NCBI GenBank assembly: GCA_036703275.1
Contig: DATNPK010000011.1
Location: 1 to 64,000 of the forward strand
Length of the DNA: 64,000 nucleotides
Direction of reading: 5' to 3'
Source: Coleofasciculaceae cyanobacterium
GTDB taxonomy: Bacteria > Cyanobacteriota > Cyanobacteriia > Cyanobacteriales > Xenococcaceae
Shown here: positions 34,502 to 44,600 of the stretch, piece after piece
How positions within the stretch are numbered: position 1 is the first letter of the stretch
Layout: every line of letters starts with the position of its first letter
Notes under the pieces: model-generated
What the model was told of the DNA's origin: nothing
What the model saw: the letters and a program-made list of their open reading frames with translations, nothing else
The model's database searches: none
Translations under genes and position numbers: made by a program

Positions 34502-35746
34502 ATGAATATTACAGTTGTTGCTTGGGGAGGACAAGGAGATTTTATTCCCTGTGCTGCCTTGGCATTAGGACTACAAAAAGCAGGTCATTCAGTTAAGTTT
34601 GCCACTCATATTGAGGAGCAAGAATTTATTGAAAGTTTGGGCTTAGAATGTTTACCAATAGATTGGGAGGCAGCAGAAAGTCCAATTTTAATAAATCGTC
34701 AACCTTTTATTACGATTATTCAAAACAGCGATCAAATAAAATTACCCAAAAATAGTTTATTAAATGAACTATGGCGAGTTTGTCAAAATACCGAAGCAAT
34801 TATTTTTAATGGGCCATCATATCCCTGTTATTATATTGCTGAAAAATTAAATATTCCTTGCTTTGCAGTATCACCTCAACCCCATCATCAAACTATAGCT
34901 TTCCCTCATCCTTTTGTAACTGATGGCAAATCGAAAGGGAGTATTTACAACTGGTTAAGTTATCTTGTATTCGACCAAATTTTTTGGCAATATATCCGCC
35001 AACCAATTAATCGTTGGCGACAGGAAAAATTACAATTACCTCTACTATCTTTTTCGGAAGGCTTAGTAGGTAGAATGAAGCGAGAAAAAATACCTTTCTT
35101 ATATAGTTATAGTTCGGCTTTTTTACCTCAACCAGCAGATTGGGATAATGATTATATTCATGTTACTGGATATTGGTTTTTAGAGCCATCTAAAACCTGG
35201 GAAGCGCCTCAAGATTTAATCGATTTTTTATCGACTGGTGAGCCTCCGATATATATTAGTAATATTTGGCATCAAGAAACTTTAGGAACAGAATTAGTAA
35301 GGGAAATTTGTCAGCTAACTAAACAGAGAATAATTGTTCATGGCTTAGATAATGATGACTCGGAAATCGAAGCATCAGAGCAAATATTTTATGTTCAAGG
35401 ATTTATTGCTTATGAATGGTTATTTCCTCAAGTTTCTGTAGCGGTGCATCATGGTGGCTGTGGAACAATTCATAGTTGTTTGCGGGCTGGAGTACCAATG
35501 GTGGTAATTCCTTATCAAAGTGATAACGATCAAGCTTTTTGGTCACTGCAAATAGAAAAGTATGGTTTAGGTATTGCTTTATTGCCTGAAAAAGAAACAA
35601 TATCAGCAAAAAAGTTAGCTAGTGCAATTCAAAAAGTTATTGGCGATGAACAAATTCAGCAACGAGTAAAAAATATCGCTAAACAAGTTCAATTAGAGGA
35701 TGGAATAAATAAAGCAATTGAAGTTTTCAATGGTTATTTTAAATAA
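34502..35746 (+). CDS. UDP-glycosyltransferase-like protein (GT1 family)
   Basis: The 414-residue protein has the GT-B layout of the GT1 family. The N-terminal ITVVAWGGQGDFIPCAALAL plus AGHSVKFATHIEEQEF forms the acceptor domain. In the C-terminal half, AVHHGGCGTIHSCLRAGVP, followed by YQSDNDQAFW, is the donor-binding signature with the catalytic-site H-G-G and acidic D-Q pair. GT1 members in bacterial clusters glycosylate lipids, polyketides and peptides. It starts 9 bases after the LLM gene and precedes the next NRPS by 42 bases, so it is within the operon. It may put a sugar on the hydroxyl made by the KR or the monooxygenase. The sugar donor cannot be told. Confidence 0.82.
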   Translation: MNITVVAWGGQGDFIPCAALALGLQKAGHSVKFATHIEEQEFIESLGLECLPIDWEAAESPILINRQPFITIIQNSDQIKLPKNSLLNELWRVCQNTEAIIFNGPSYPCYYIAEKLNIPCFAVSPQPHHQTIAFPHPFVTDGKSKGSIYNWLSYLVFDQIFWQYIRQPINRWRQEKLQLPLLSFSEGLVGRMKREKIPFLYSYSSAFLPQPADWDNDYIHVTGYWFLEPSKTWEAPQDLIDFLSTGEPPIYISNIWHQETLGTELVREICQLTKQRIIVHGLDNDDSEIEASEQIFYVQGFIAYEWLFPQVSVAVHHGGCGTIHSCLRAGVPMVVIPYQSDNDQAFWSLQIEKYGLGIALLPEKETISAKKLASAIQKVIGDEQIQQRVKNIAKQVQLEDGINKAIEVFNGYFK

Positions 35747-35788
35747 AAAATTAGGCTTTTGCCGATAGTTAATTAACTTTTTAAAATT

Positions 35789-38700
35789 ATGAGTGGTATT
35801 AAAGAAAGAATTGCCGCACTATCTCCAGAACAAAGAAAACTTTTGGAGTTACGGTTAAAACGAAAACAAACCAATTCAGAAATAATTAATGCGATCGCTA
35901 AAAGAAAAGCATCCGATCCTGTCTTATTATCCTTGATGCAAGAAAGATTATGGTTTGGACATCAATTACAACCAGAACTACCTTTATATAATGAATCAAG
36001 TTTATTTAAACTTATAGGTACTCTTGACATCGCTGTTATCGAAAAAAGCATTAATAAAATTATTCAGCGTCACGAAGTTTTGCGTACCTGTTTTGAAGTT
36101 ATTGATGAAAAAGTAACTCAAAATATTGCGCCAGAATTAATAATATCTGTACCAGTTATAAATTTAAAACAATATTCAAAACCCGAACAAGAAGCTCGAC
36201 TTCCAGAAATAATTAATAATTATTGTTGTCAAGCTTTTAACTTAGAACAATTACCGTTGTTAAAGACTATTATTATTTCTTTGTCAGAACAAGAACATCT
36301 CATGCTAGTTACCATGCATCATATTGTTTCTGATGGTTGGTCTTGGAGCGTTTTTTATCGAGAATTAGCAACACTCTATCAATCTTTGGCTCAAAATAAG
36401 GCTTTGTGTTTAGCAGAATTACCAATTCAATATGGAGATTTTGCCCTGTGGCATAGAAAATTTATTCAAAACAAAATTACACCACAGTTAAATTACTGGA
36501 AACAACAACTTAAAAATGCACCACCAATTTTAGAATTACCTACAGATTATTCTCGTCCTAGTCAGCAAACTTTTCAAGGTAAGCGAGAAACTTTTAGATT
36601 TTCTCCGCAGCTTACCAAAAGTCTAAAAAACTTAAGCAAACAAGAAAATATAACCTTATTTATGTTGCTATTAGCTGCATTTAAAACCTTACTTTATCGC
36701 TATAGTCAACAGACAGATATTTTAGTCGGTACTCCAGTTGCCAATCGTGATCGCCTTGAAACAGAAAGTTTAATCGGATGTTTTATTAATACTATTGTTT
36801 TAAGAACTAATCTCGATCGCAATCCGAGTTTTTTAGAATTATTACAACGGATAAAAGCTACTACTTTAGCTGCATACAATCATCAAGATTTACCTTTTGA
36901 AGAGTTAGTTAAAGAACTACATCCCGAGCGATCGCAGGCTGCCAATCCTTTATTTCAAGTAATGTTTGTTTTTCAAGATACCCCATTACTGAGTTTACAA
37001 CTACCAGGTTTGACGATAACTCCTTTGCCTATAGATAATGGCATTGCTAAATTTGATTTAACGTTATATATCGAAGATACCCAAGAAGAATTAATTGGAT
37101 TTTTAGAATACAGTAGTGATTTATTTCACGGCGACACTATCAAAAGAATGATAGCGAATTTTCAAACCTTATTAGCAGGAATTACTACCAACCCTACTAT
37201 TAATATTTCTCAGCTACCTATATTAACAGCATCAGAAAGAAATAAACTATTAGTTGAATGGAACGATACCAAAAGAGATTACCAATTAGATGTATGTCTG
37301 CATCAGTTATTTGAAACCCAGGTAGCTAAAACACCCGATGCAGTAGCAGTAGTATTTGATGACCAAAATCTTACCTATAGTGAACTTAACCATAAAGCAG
37401 ATCGACTAGCTAATTACTTACAGCAGCTAGGAGTAGGCAAGGATGTTTTAGTCGGTATTTGCTTAGATCGTTCTTTAGAAATGGTCATCGGACTTTTAGG
37501 TATTCTTAAAGCTGGCGGTGCTTATCTTCCAATCGATCCAAGTTATCCTTGGCAAAGGATTGACTTTATTTTAAAAGATGCAGAACTAAAAATTATTCTG
37601 ACGCAACAACATCTCAGTCAGCGTTTGTTTTCTAATCGATCGCAACTTATCTGTCTTGATACAGACTGGGAAAATACCGCTCAAGAAAACCAAACTCATC
37701 CGATTAATCACTCCACCGCTGAATCTCTGGCCTATGTAATCTACACATCTGGTTCTACAGGTACACCTAAAGGTGCAATGAACACCCATCGAGGAATCTG
37801 TAACCGTCTGCTATGGATGCAAGAAACCTATCAACTAACTACCGCCGATTCGGTATTGCAGAAAACCCCTTTCAGCTTTGATGTATCGATATGGGAATTC
37901 TTTTGGACTTTAACCACAGGCGCACGTTTAGTAATAGCCAAACCAGGAGGACATCAAGATAGTACTTATTTAGTCAAACAAATAGCACAGCATAACATTA
38001 CTACTATACATTTTGTGCCTTCGATGCTGCAAATCTTTTTAGCAGCACCAGGATTAGAAAGCTTAACCAGCCTCAAGCGAGTTATTTGTAGTGGGGAAGC
38101 CTTATCCGTTGGACTACAACAAAGATTTTTTGCCAGATTAGATAGCGAACTGCATAATCTTTATGGCCCTACAGAAGCAGCGATCGATGTGACTTACTGG
38201 CAATGTCAACCAGAATGTAGGAGAGAACGGCAATTGGATCGCGGCAATATGCTGGCTACCGTACCTATCGGTCGGCCTATCGCTAATACAGAAATTTATA
38301 TACTCGATAATCATCTCCAACCTCTTCCCATTGGTGTACCTGGTGAATTGTATATTGGTGGAGTTGGTATCGCTAAAGGTTATTTAAATCGTCCCGAATT
38401 AACCAAAGAAAAGTTTATTCCAAACCCTTTTTCAGTTAACAGTAATAATAATTATTCCCCATTCCCCATTCCCCATTCCCTAATTTACAAAACAGGAGAT
38501 AAGGCACGATATTTCCCCACCCTAAAGGATACTGCTCCGCGTCCTTTAGGGTGGGGAAATATAGAATACATAGGGCGTATAGATAATCAAGTAAAGCTGC
38601 GGGGTTTTCGCATTGAGTTAGGCGAAATCGAATCTGTACTATCGGGACATCCAGGAGTAAGAGAAGCAGTAGTACTAGTTAAGGAAGAACAAAAGTCTTT

Positions 38701-40597
38701 AGTAGCCTATATCGTACTTCAGCAATCAAAAACATCGATGAAGGAAGTACGTTGCTTTTTAGATCGGCAGCTACCAGAGTACATGATTCCCAATGCGTTT
38801 GTATTCATCGATGCCTTACCCTTAACTGTTAATGGCAAAGTAGATCGTCGTAGCTTATTTACTCTCGAGGTAGCACCTACTTCTATAGAAAATAACTATA
38901 CTGCCCCCACTACACCTATTCAAGAAATATTGACAGGAATTTGGGCGCAAATCCTTAATCTGACTCAAGTAGGCATTGAGGATAACTTCTTTGAATTGGG
39001 AGGACATTCTTTATTAGCAACGCAAGTAATTTCCCAGGTAAGAAAAACTTTGCAAGTAGAGATTCCTTTGCGGGAATTATTTACAGCCCCAACAGTAGCA
39101 CAATTTGCTCAACTAATAGAAACGGCAATAAATAGCCAGCTTCAATTAGAATCTGTGCCTTTAAAACCAGTTTATAGAAATACTGATTTGCCACTCTCTT
39201 TTGCTCAACAAAGACTCTGGTTTCTCCAGCAATTAGAACTAGATTCTACTGCTTATAATGGTTCTAATGCTTTATTAATGGAAGGGATTGTTAACCTAGA
39301 AGCACTTGCCAATAGCATTAACGAAATTGTCAGACGACATGAGATATTGCGGACGAGTTTTGAATTTGTAGATGATCGACCTATTCAGAAAATTATCTCT
39401 AAATTAAAGATTCCTTTAACAGTTATAAATTTGCAAAAGTTATCAGAAACAGAACGTCAAGTAGAGGTAATAAGATTAGAAAAAATCGCTGCCCAAGAAC
39501 CCTTCGATCTTACTCAAGCACCTTTATTAAGACTGACTCTTTTACAACTGGAAACAGAAAAACATATTCTATTAGTGACTATGCATCATATTATCTCTGA
39601 TGCTTGGTCGGCAGGGATATTTATTCAAGAAATATCGGCACTTTATCAAGCTTTTTCTACAGGAAAACCATCACCACTGTCAGAATTACCAATTCAGTAT
39701 GTAGACTTTGCTGTCTGGCAACAACAATGGTTACAAGGGGAAGTTTTAGAGAGTCAGTTAGCTTATTGGAAAAGACAGTTACAGGGTGCTAAAACAATAC
39801 TGGAATTGCCAACAGATAAACCTCGTCGAGAACAAACTTATATTGGTAAGAAATATACTTTTTCTTTAACTGTCAAGTTATCTCAGCAGTTAGAAATTTT
39901 TAGTCAGCAACAAGGAGTCACTTTATTTATGACTCTGCTAACAGCTTTCAATACTTTACTTTATAGTTATAACCATCAAGAAGATATCTTAGTAGGTTCT
40001 CCGATTGCTAATCGTAACCGTAGCGAACTTGAAGGATTAATTGGCTTTTTTGTTAACACTTTAGTGTTGCGAACAGATTTATCTAACAATCCAAGTTTTA
40101 AAGAATTATTACAAAGAGTTCGAGAAGTTGCCTTGGGTGCATACGCCCATCAAGATTTACCTTTTGAAAAATTAGTATCAGAATTAAAACCCGAACGTTA
40201 TCGCGATCGCTCTCCTTTATTCCAAGTATGGTTGGTGTTGCAAAATGCACCTACTGCTGACTTGAAATTACCAGGACTGAATTTAAGTTTACTAGATGTT
40301 GAAAGTGGAATGGTACGCCACGCTCTTAAATTAGATTTAACTAAAACTGAGTCGGAAATTACGGGTTTTTTTGAATATAAACAAGACTTATTTTCTGAGA
40401 GTGCGATCGCAGTTATGGCACAAAGATTGCAAATATTAATTGGTTTAATTATCGAACAGCCAGAACTTAGGTTGAACGAGTTACTAAAAGTTGTTATGAC
40501 GACCGAACGCGGACAGCAAAAATTAGAGAGCGATCGCTTTAAAAAGAAACAAATTCAACAATTAAGTCAATTTAAACGCAAAACAATCAACCCGTAG
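35789..40597 (+). CDS. NRPS C-A(Ser)-PCP-C
   Basis: The 1602-residue protein begins with a short helical region (KERIAALSPEQRKLLELRLK), a docking-like helix. C1 (about 45-480) has TMHHIVSDGWS. The A domain (about 510-1010) has VIYTSGSTGTPKGAMNTHRG; pocket residues D-V-W-H-I-S-L-I-D match the Ser code. The PCP Ser is in ELGGHSLLATQ (about 1070). C2 (about 1115-1560) ends the protein and has HHIISDAWS instead of HHxxxDG. No A domain follows in this polypeptide, so C2 should feed the Asp module of the protein encoded at 41685. A 50-base near-perfect hairpin lies within the coding sequence at 38511-38560, and a TTCCCCA tandem sits at about 38455-38480. Confidence 0.92.
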   Translation: MSGIKERIAALSPEQRKLLELRLKRKQTNSEIINAIAKRKASDPVLLSLMQERLWFGHQLQPELPLYNESSLFKLIGTLDIAVIEKSINKIIQRHEVLRTCFEVIDEKVTQNIAPELIISVPVINLKQYSKPEQEARLPEIINNYCCQAFNLEQLPLLKTIIISLSEQEHLMLVTMHHIVSDGWSWSVFYRELATLYQSLAQNKALCLAELPIQYGDFALWHRKFIQNKITPQLNYWKQQLKNAPPILELPTDYSRPSQQTFQGKRETFRFSPQLTKSLKNLSKQENITLFMLLLAAFKTLLYRYSQQTDILVGTPVANRDRLETESLIGCFINTIVLRTNLDRNPSFLELLQRIKATTLAAYNHQDLPFEELVKELHPERSQAANPLFQVMFVFQDTPLLSLQLPGLTITPLPIDNGIAKFDLTLYIEDTQEELIGFLEYSSDLFHGDTIKRMIANFQTLLAGITTNPTINISQLPILTASERNKLLVEWNDTKRDYQLDVCLHQLFETQVAKTPDAVAVVFDDQNLTYSELNHKADRLANYLQQLGVGKDVLVGICLDRSLEMVIGLLGILKAGGAYLPIDPSYPWQRIDFILKDAELKIILTQQHLSQRLFSNRSQLICLDTDWENTAQENQTHPINHSTAESLAYVIYTSGSTGTPKGAMNTHRGICNRLLWMQETYQLTTADSVLQKTPFSFDVSIWEFFWTLTTGARLVIAKPGGHQDSTYLVKQIAQHNITTIHFVPSMLQIFLAAPGLESLTSLKRVICSGEALSVGLQQRFFARLDSELHNLYGPTEAAIDVTYWQCQPECRRERQLDRGNMLATVPIGRPIANTEIYILDNHLQPLPIGVPGELYIGGVGIAKGYLNRPELTKEKFIPNPFSVNSNNNYSPFPIPHSLIYKTGDKARYFPTLKDTAPRPLGWGNIEYIGRIDNQVKLRGFRIELGEIESVLSGHPGVREAVVLVKEEQKSLVAYIVLQQSKTSMKEVRCFLDRQLPEYMIPNAFVFIDALPLTVNGKVDRRSLFTLEVAPTSIENNYTAPTTPIQEILTGIWAQILNLTQVGIEDNFFELGGHSLLATQVISQVRKTLQVEIPLRELFTAPTVAQFAQLIETAINSQLQLESVPLKPVYRNTDLPLSFAQQRLWFLQQLELDSTAYNGSNALLMEGIVNLEALANSINEIVRRHEILRTSFEFVDDRPIQKIISKLKIPLTVINLQKLSETERQVEVIRLEKIAAQEPFDLTQAPLLRLTLLQLETEKHILLVTMHHIISDAWSAGIFIQEISALYQAFSTGKPSPLSELPIQYVDFAVWQQQWLQGEVLESQLAYWKRQLQGAKTILELPTDKPRREQTYIGKKYTFSLTVKLSQQLEIFSQQQGVTLFMTLLTAFNTLLYSYNHQEDILVGSPIANRNRSELEGLIGFFVNTLVLRTDLSNNPSFKELLQRVREVALGAYAHQDLPFEKLVSELKPERYRDRSPLFQVWLVLQNAPTADLKLPGLNLSLLDVESGMVRHALKLDLTKTESEITGFFEYKQDLFSESAIAVMAQRLQILIGLIIEQPELRLNELLKVVMTTERGQQKLESDRFKKKQIQQLSQFKRKTINP
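38511..38560 (+). repeat. 20-bp inverted repeat inside the Ser A domain
   Basis: ATTTCCCCACCCTAAAGGAT (38511-38530) pairs with GTCCTTTAGGGTGGGGAAAT (38541-38560) at 19 of 20 positions with a 10-base loop. Encoded residues FPTLKDTAPRPLGWG separate KTGDKARY from NIEYIGRIDNQVKLRG, which are almost adjacent in the other A domains here. Confidence 0.85.
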
Positions 40598-40640
40598 TTA
40601 CTGACGAATCACTTTTAGCAAAAGCAGAGGAAATACAACC

Positions 40641-41642
40641 ATGATTGATTTAAAAAATATTAGACGAAAATCAGTTAATTTTACTCCGGAAAATTTAATC
40701 AAAACTGAGTTCATCGAACAAAACAAGCAATTAATTCTAGTAATTAAACCCACAATAAGCGAACTAGATTTAATTAATTGGGTTGTTAATAATCGTAGTT
40801 GGATTGAAAATAAATTATTAAAATATGGTTGTTTATTATTTCGCTACTTTCAATTAGACTATCAAACAGAATTTGAGCAATTTATTCAAGCTATTTCGGG
40901 AGAATTAGTTGATTATTCCTATCGTTCGACACCCCGTACCTTAGTCAACGGAAAAATCTATACTTCAACTGAATATCCCGCCGAACAATTTATTCCTCTA
41001 CACAATGAAATGTCTTATGCCCGTAACTGGCCAATGAAAATTTGGTTTTATTGTGTTGAACCAGCAGGAAAAGGTGGAGAAACACCGATTGCAGATAGTC
41101 GAAGAGTATTTAACAAAATTCCTGCTCAAATTAAAGCAAGATTTATCGATCAAAAAGTTATGTATGTCCGTAACTACGGCAAAGGATTAGATTTAGACTG
41201 GCAAAATGTTTTTCAAACTAATAATAAATCGGCAGTAGAAAGTTATTGTCGCCAGGCTGAAATTGAATTTGAATGGATCGGTGAAAATCATTTAAGAACC
41301 CGCCAAGTTTGCCAAGCTGTTGCTACTCACCCCACAACTAAAGAGATAGTTTGGTTTAATCAAGCTCATTTGTTTCATGTTGCTAGTTTACCTTTCAAGA
41401 TTCGCAAATCTTTACTGTCAATGATGTCAGAACAAGATTTACCTCGCAATGCTTTTTATGGAGATGAAACACCTATTGAAGATTCAATTATCGAAGAAAT
41501 TAACGATATTTATCGACAAGAAGCGATTACTTTTCCTTGGCAAGCAGGGGATATTTTAATGCTAGATAATATGTTATTTGCTCATGGAAGAAATCCTTTT
41601 CTTGGTTCGAGAAAAGTTTTAGTTGGTATGGCGGGACATTGA
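40641..41642 (+). CDS. SyrP-like TauD-family aspartyl beta-hydroxylase
   Basis: The 333-residue Fe(II)/2-oxoglutarate dioxygenase resembles SyrP, which hydroxylates Asp held on a carrier protein. YSYRSTPRTLVNGKIYTSTE, the FIPLHNEMSYARNWP segment with His121 and Glu123, GGETPIADSRRVF, VWFNQAHLFHVASL and MLFAHGRNPF with His315 are all family blocks. Arg324 in GSRKVLV should hold 2-oxoglutarate. The next gene encodes a module whose A domain reads as Asp and that begins with an HHxxxDG-less condensation-like domain. This is the arrangement known for stand-alone siderophore Asp beta-hydroxylases. Product: L-erythro or L-threo beta-OH-Asp, later epimerised. Start ATG 40641. Confidence 0.9.
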   Translation: MIDLKNIRRKSVNFTPENLIKTEFIEQNKQLILVIKPTISELDLINWVVNNRSWIENKLLKYGCLLFRYFQLDYQTEFEQFIQAISGELVDYSYRSTPRTLVNGKIYTSTEYPAEQFIPLHNEMSYARNWPMKIWFYCVEPAGKGGETPIADSRRVFNKIPAQIKARFIDQKVMYVRNYGKGLDLDWQNVFQTNNKSAVESYCRQAEIEFEWIGENHLRTRQVCQAVATHPTTKEIVWFNQAHLFHVASLPFKIRKSLLSMMSEQDLPRNAFYGDETPIEDSIIEEINDIYRQEAITFPWQAGDILMLDNMLFAHGRNPFLGSRKVLVGMAGH

Positions 41643-41684
41643 GCATTGAACAATGATAAATGGACATGAATATTGAACAAAGTA

Positions 41685-44600
41685 ATGGAAGTAAATGAAG
41701 AAGTGAAAATGGAAAATTTAAGTAGCGCAGGGTTTGAAATTTCTCCTCAACAAAAAAGTTTATGGACGTTACAGCAAGCAGGAGAAAGTAAAAATTATCG
41801 AGTTACGGGAACAATTTTGATTGAAGGTAATTTAGATGAAATAATTTTAGAAAAAGCTATTAAAAAAGTTATTCAAAATAATGAAATCTTACGGACTGGT
41901 TTGAAAGCGATCGCGGATTTAACTATTCCCGTGCAAATTATTTGTCGTGGAGATAATTTTTTCTTAAATTATTATGACCTTAGCAATTTCAATACACTAG
42001 AACAACAAGATAAAATTGAAGCAATAATTTTTCAACTCAATCAAACCTCATTCGATTTAGAGCAAGGTGTTGTTTTCTATGCCACTTTAATTAAATTAAA
42101 TCAAGACAAAAATATTTTAGCGATCGCAATTTCTGCTCTTGGTGCAGATGCAGTGTCTTTTTATAATCTCGTCCGAGAAATTAATGAGACGTATCAAAAT
42201 TGTTTAGCAGCAAAATCAATAAATAATGAACCTTTACAATATGCCGATTTAGCTGCTTGGCAAAATGAATTATTAGCTGCACCAGAAGCTGAAGCAGGTA
42301 GACAATATTGGTATCAAAAAAATTTAGCTAATTCTACTATTAATAAACTTCCCAGTGAAAAAAAAGTTAATTCTAAACTGCAATTTAGCCCCAAATTTAT
42401 TAGCCTTAATCTCGAGCCAAATTTAGCAACCAAAATCGAAGCAGTAGCGCAAAATTATTATCTTTCTGTGGCTACTTTATTAATGGCTTGTTGGCATATA
42501 TTGTTATGGCGTTTAACCGACAATAAACAGATGGCAGTTAAAACTTGTTTTGATAATAGAAATTATGAAGAATTAAAACCAGTAGTAGGATTATTAGCCA
42601 AATATATTCCTGTCAATATTGAACTAGCAGAAGATTTAAAATTCTCTCAAATTTTAGCTCAACTAGATCGAGAGATTGATGAAATCAACCAATGGCAAGA
42701 GTATTTTCTATATAATAACTTGTTCCTACCTTTTGCCTTTGAATTCAACTCTCAGGGTAATACATATCAGACTAATAATTTAACCTGGACGATTCAAAAC
42801 GTATCAGCCTGTATCGATCGCTTTAAAGTGAAACTTGCTGGTTGGCGTTACCATAATTCTCTCACGATCCAATTACATTACGATGTCAACTTGTTTGATA
42901 AACAAGACATAGAGCGCTTGGGTTCAGAATTTCAAACATTATTACAAAGTACCGTAGATAATCCCGAAACTGCGATCGATAAATTAAATATTCTTAGTCC
43001 TCAACAACGGCAACAACTATTAATTGAATTTAATCAAACCGCTACTCCTCTATCTCCTTATCAATGCTTACATCATTGGTTTGAAGCACAAGTAAAAAAT
43101 ACCCCTGATCGCATTGCCGTTATTTATGAAAATGAGCAATTAACCTATCAAGAATTAAACACCAAAGCTGACAGAATTGCTCACTATTTAATATCGTTAG
43201 GAGTTAAACCAGAAACTATTATTGCCCTTTGTGTCGAACGTTCTCTAAACATAGTAATTGGAATTCTTGGCATTCTTAAAGCAGGTGCTGCTTATTTACC
43301 TCTAGAACCCAATTTACCCATCGAAGCATTAACTTTTAGGTTGCAAGATGCCCAAGTGCCAATATTATTAACGCAACAACATCTCAAAGAACAACTTAAA
43401 CCCTGTGTAATTAGAGATAAGATCCAGATCGTATATTTAGACTCAGATATTCAATATTTAGCTGAAAATAGGACAAATAAAGTACAAATTAAGCTCCCTA
43501 GCTACCAAAACTTAGCCTACGTTATTTATACTTCTGGTTCGACAGGAAAACCCAAAGGAGTCGCCGTCGAACACCGACAAATAGTTAATTATCTTAGTGG
43601 TATTTTAGCCAAATTAAAATTACCAGAAGCTGCTAGTTTTGCCACAGTTTCCACCTTCTCAGCCGACTTGGGTAACACCTCTATCTTTGGTGCTTTGTGT
43701 ACTGGTGGCTGTTTGCACATTGTTAGCGAGTCAAAGGCAACCGATCCCATCGCCCTAGCTGACTATTTTAGTCAGCATCAGATTGACTGTCTCAAAATTG
43801 TTCCCTCTCACCTATCTGCTTTACTTACATCTGCCGATGCAGCCAAACTTTTACCTCGCCAACGCTTAATCTTGGGTGGAGAAGCTCTAACCTGGAGATT
43901 AGTCGATCGGGTAGATAAGCTAGCACCAGATTGTCAAATCTTTAATCATTATGGCCCGACGGAAACTACTGTCGGGGTACTAATAAATCGCGTTGATTCT
44001 GTAGGGGCAAACAGTCGTTTGCCCCTACTGGGTTGTCCTTTAGGCAACACCCAAATTTATATATTAGATAAACATCAGCAACCAGTGCCTATCGGTGTGG
44101 CAGGAGAGATTTATATTGGTGGCGCTAATGTCGCGAGAGGATATCTTAACCAACCTGAATTAACTGCCCAAAAATTTATTTCTAATCCTTTCCAAAACTC
44201 TGTTCTACAAAATCCAAGATTATATAAAACAGGAGATAAGGCACGCTATCTCCCAGATAGAAATCTAGAATTTCTAGGACGTATCGACAATCAAATTAAG
44301 CTACATGGCTATCGTATCGAACTAGGAGAGATAGAGACAGTATTGCGTCAACATCCACAAGTACGGGATGCAGTAATAACAGTTAGAGAAAATTCAAGCA
44401 ATAAGTATCTTGTCGCCTATTTTGTCGCTGAATCAGCAATAGTTGCCGAATTAAGTAATTTCTTAACTCAAAAACTACCCGAATATATGCTGCCTTCCCA
44501 TTTCATGCAACTGAAGGCTTTCCCATTAACAGCCAACGGCAAAATCGATCGCGACAGTTTACCTTTACCAGAAACAATTGATTTAGAATCAGCCGCATTT

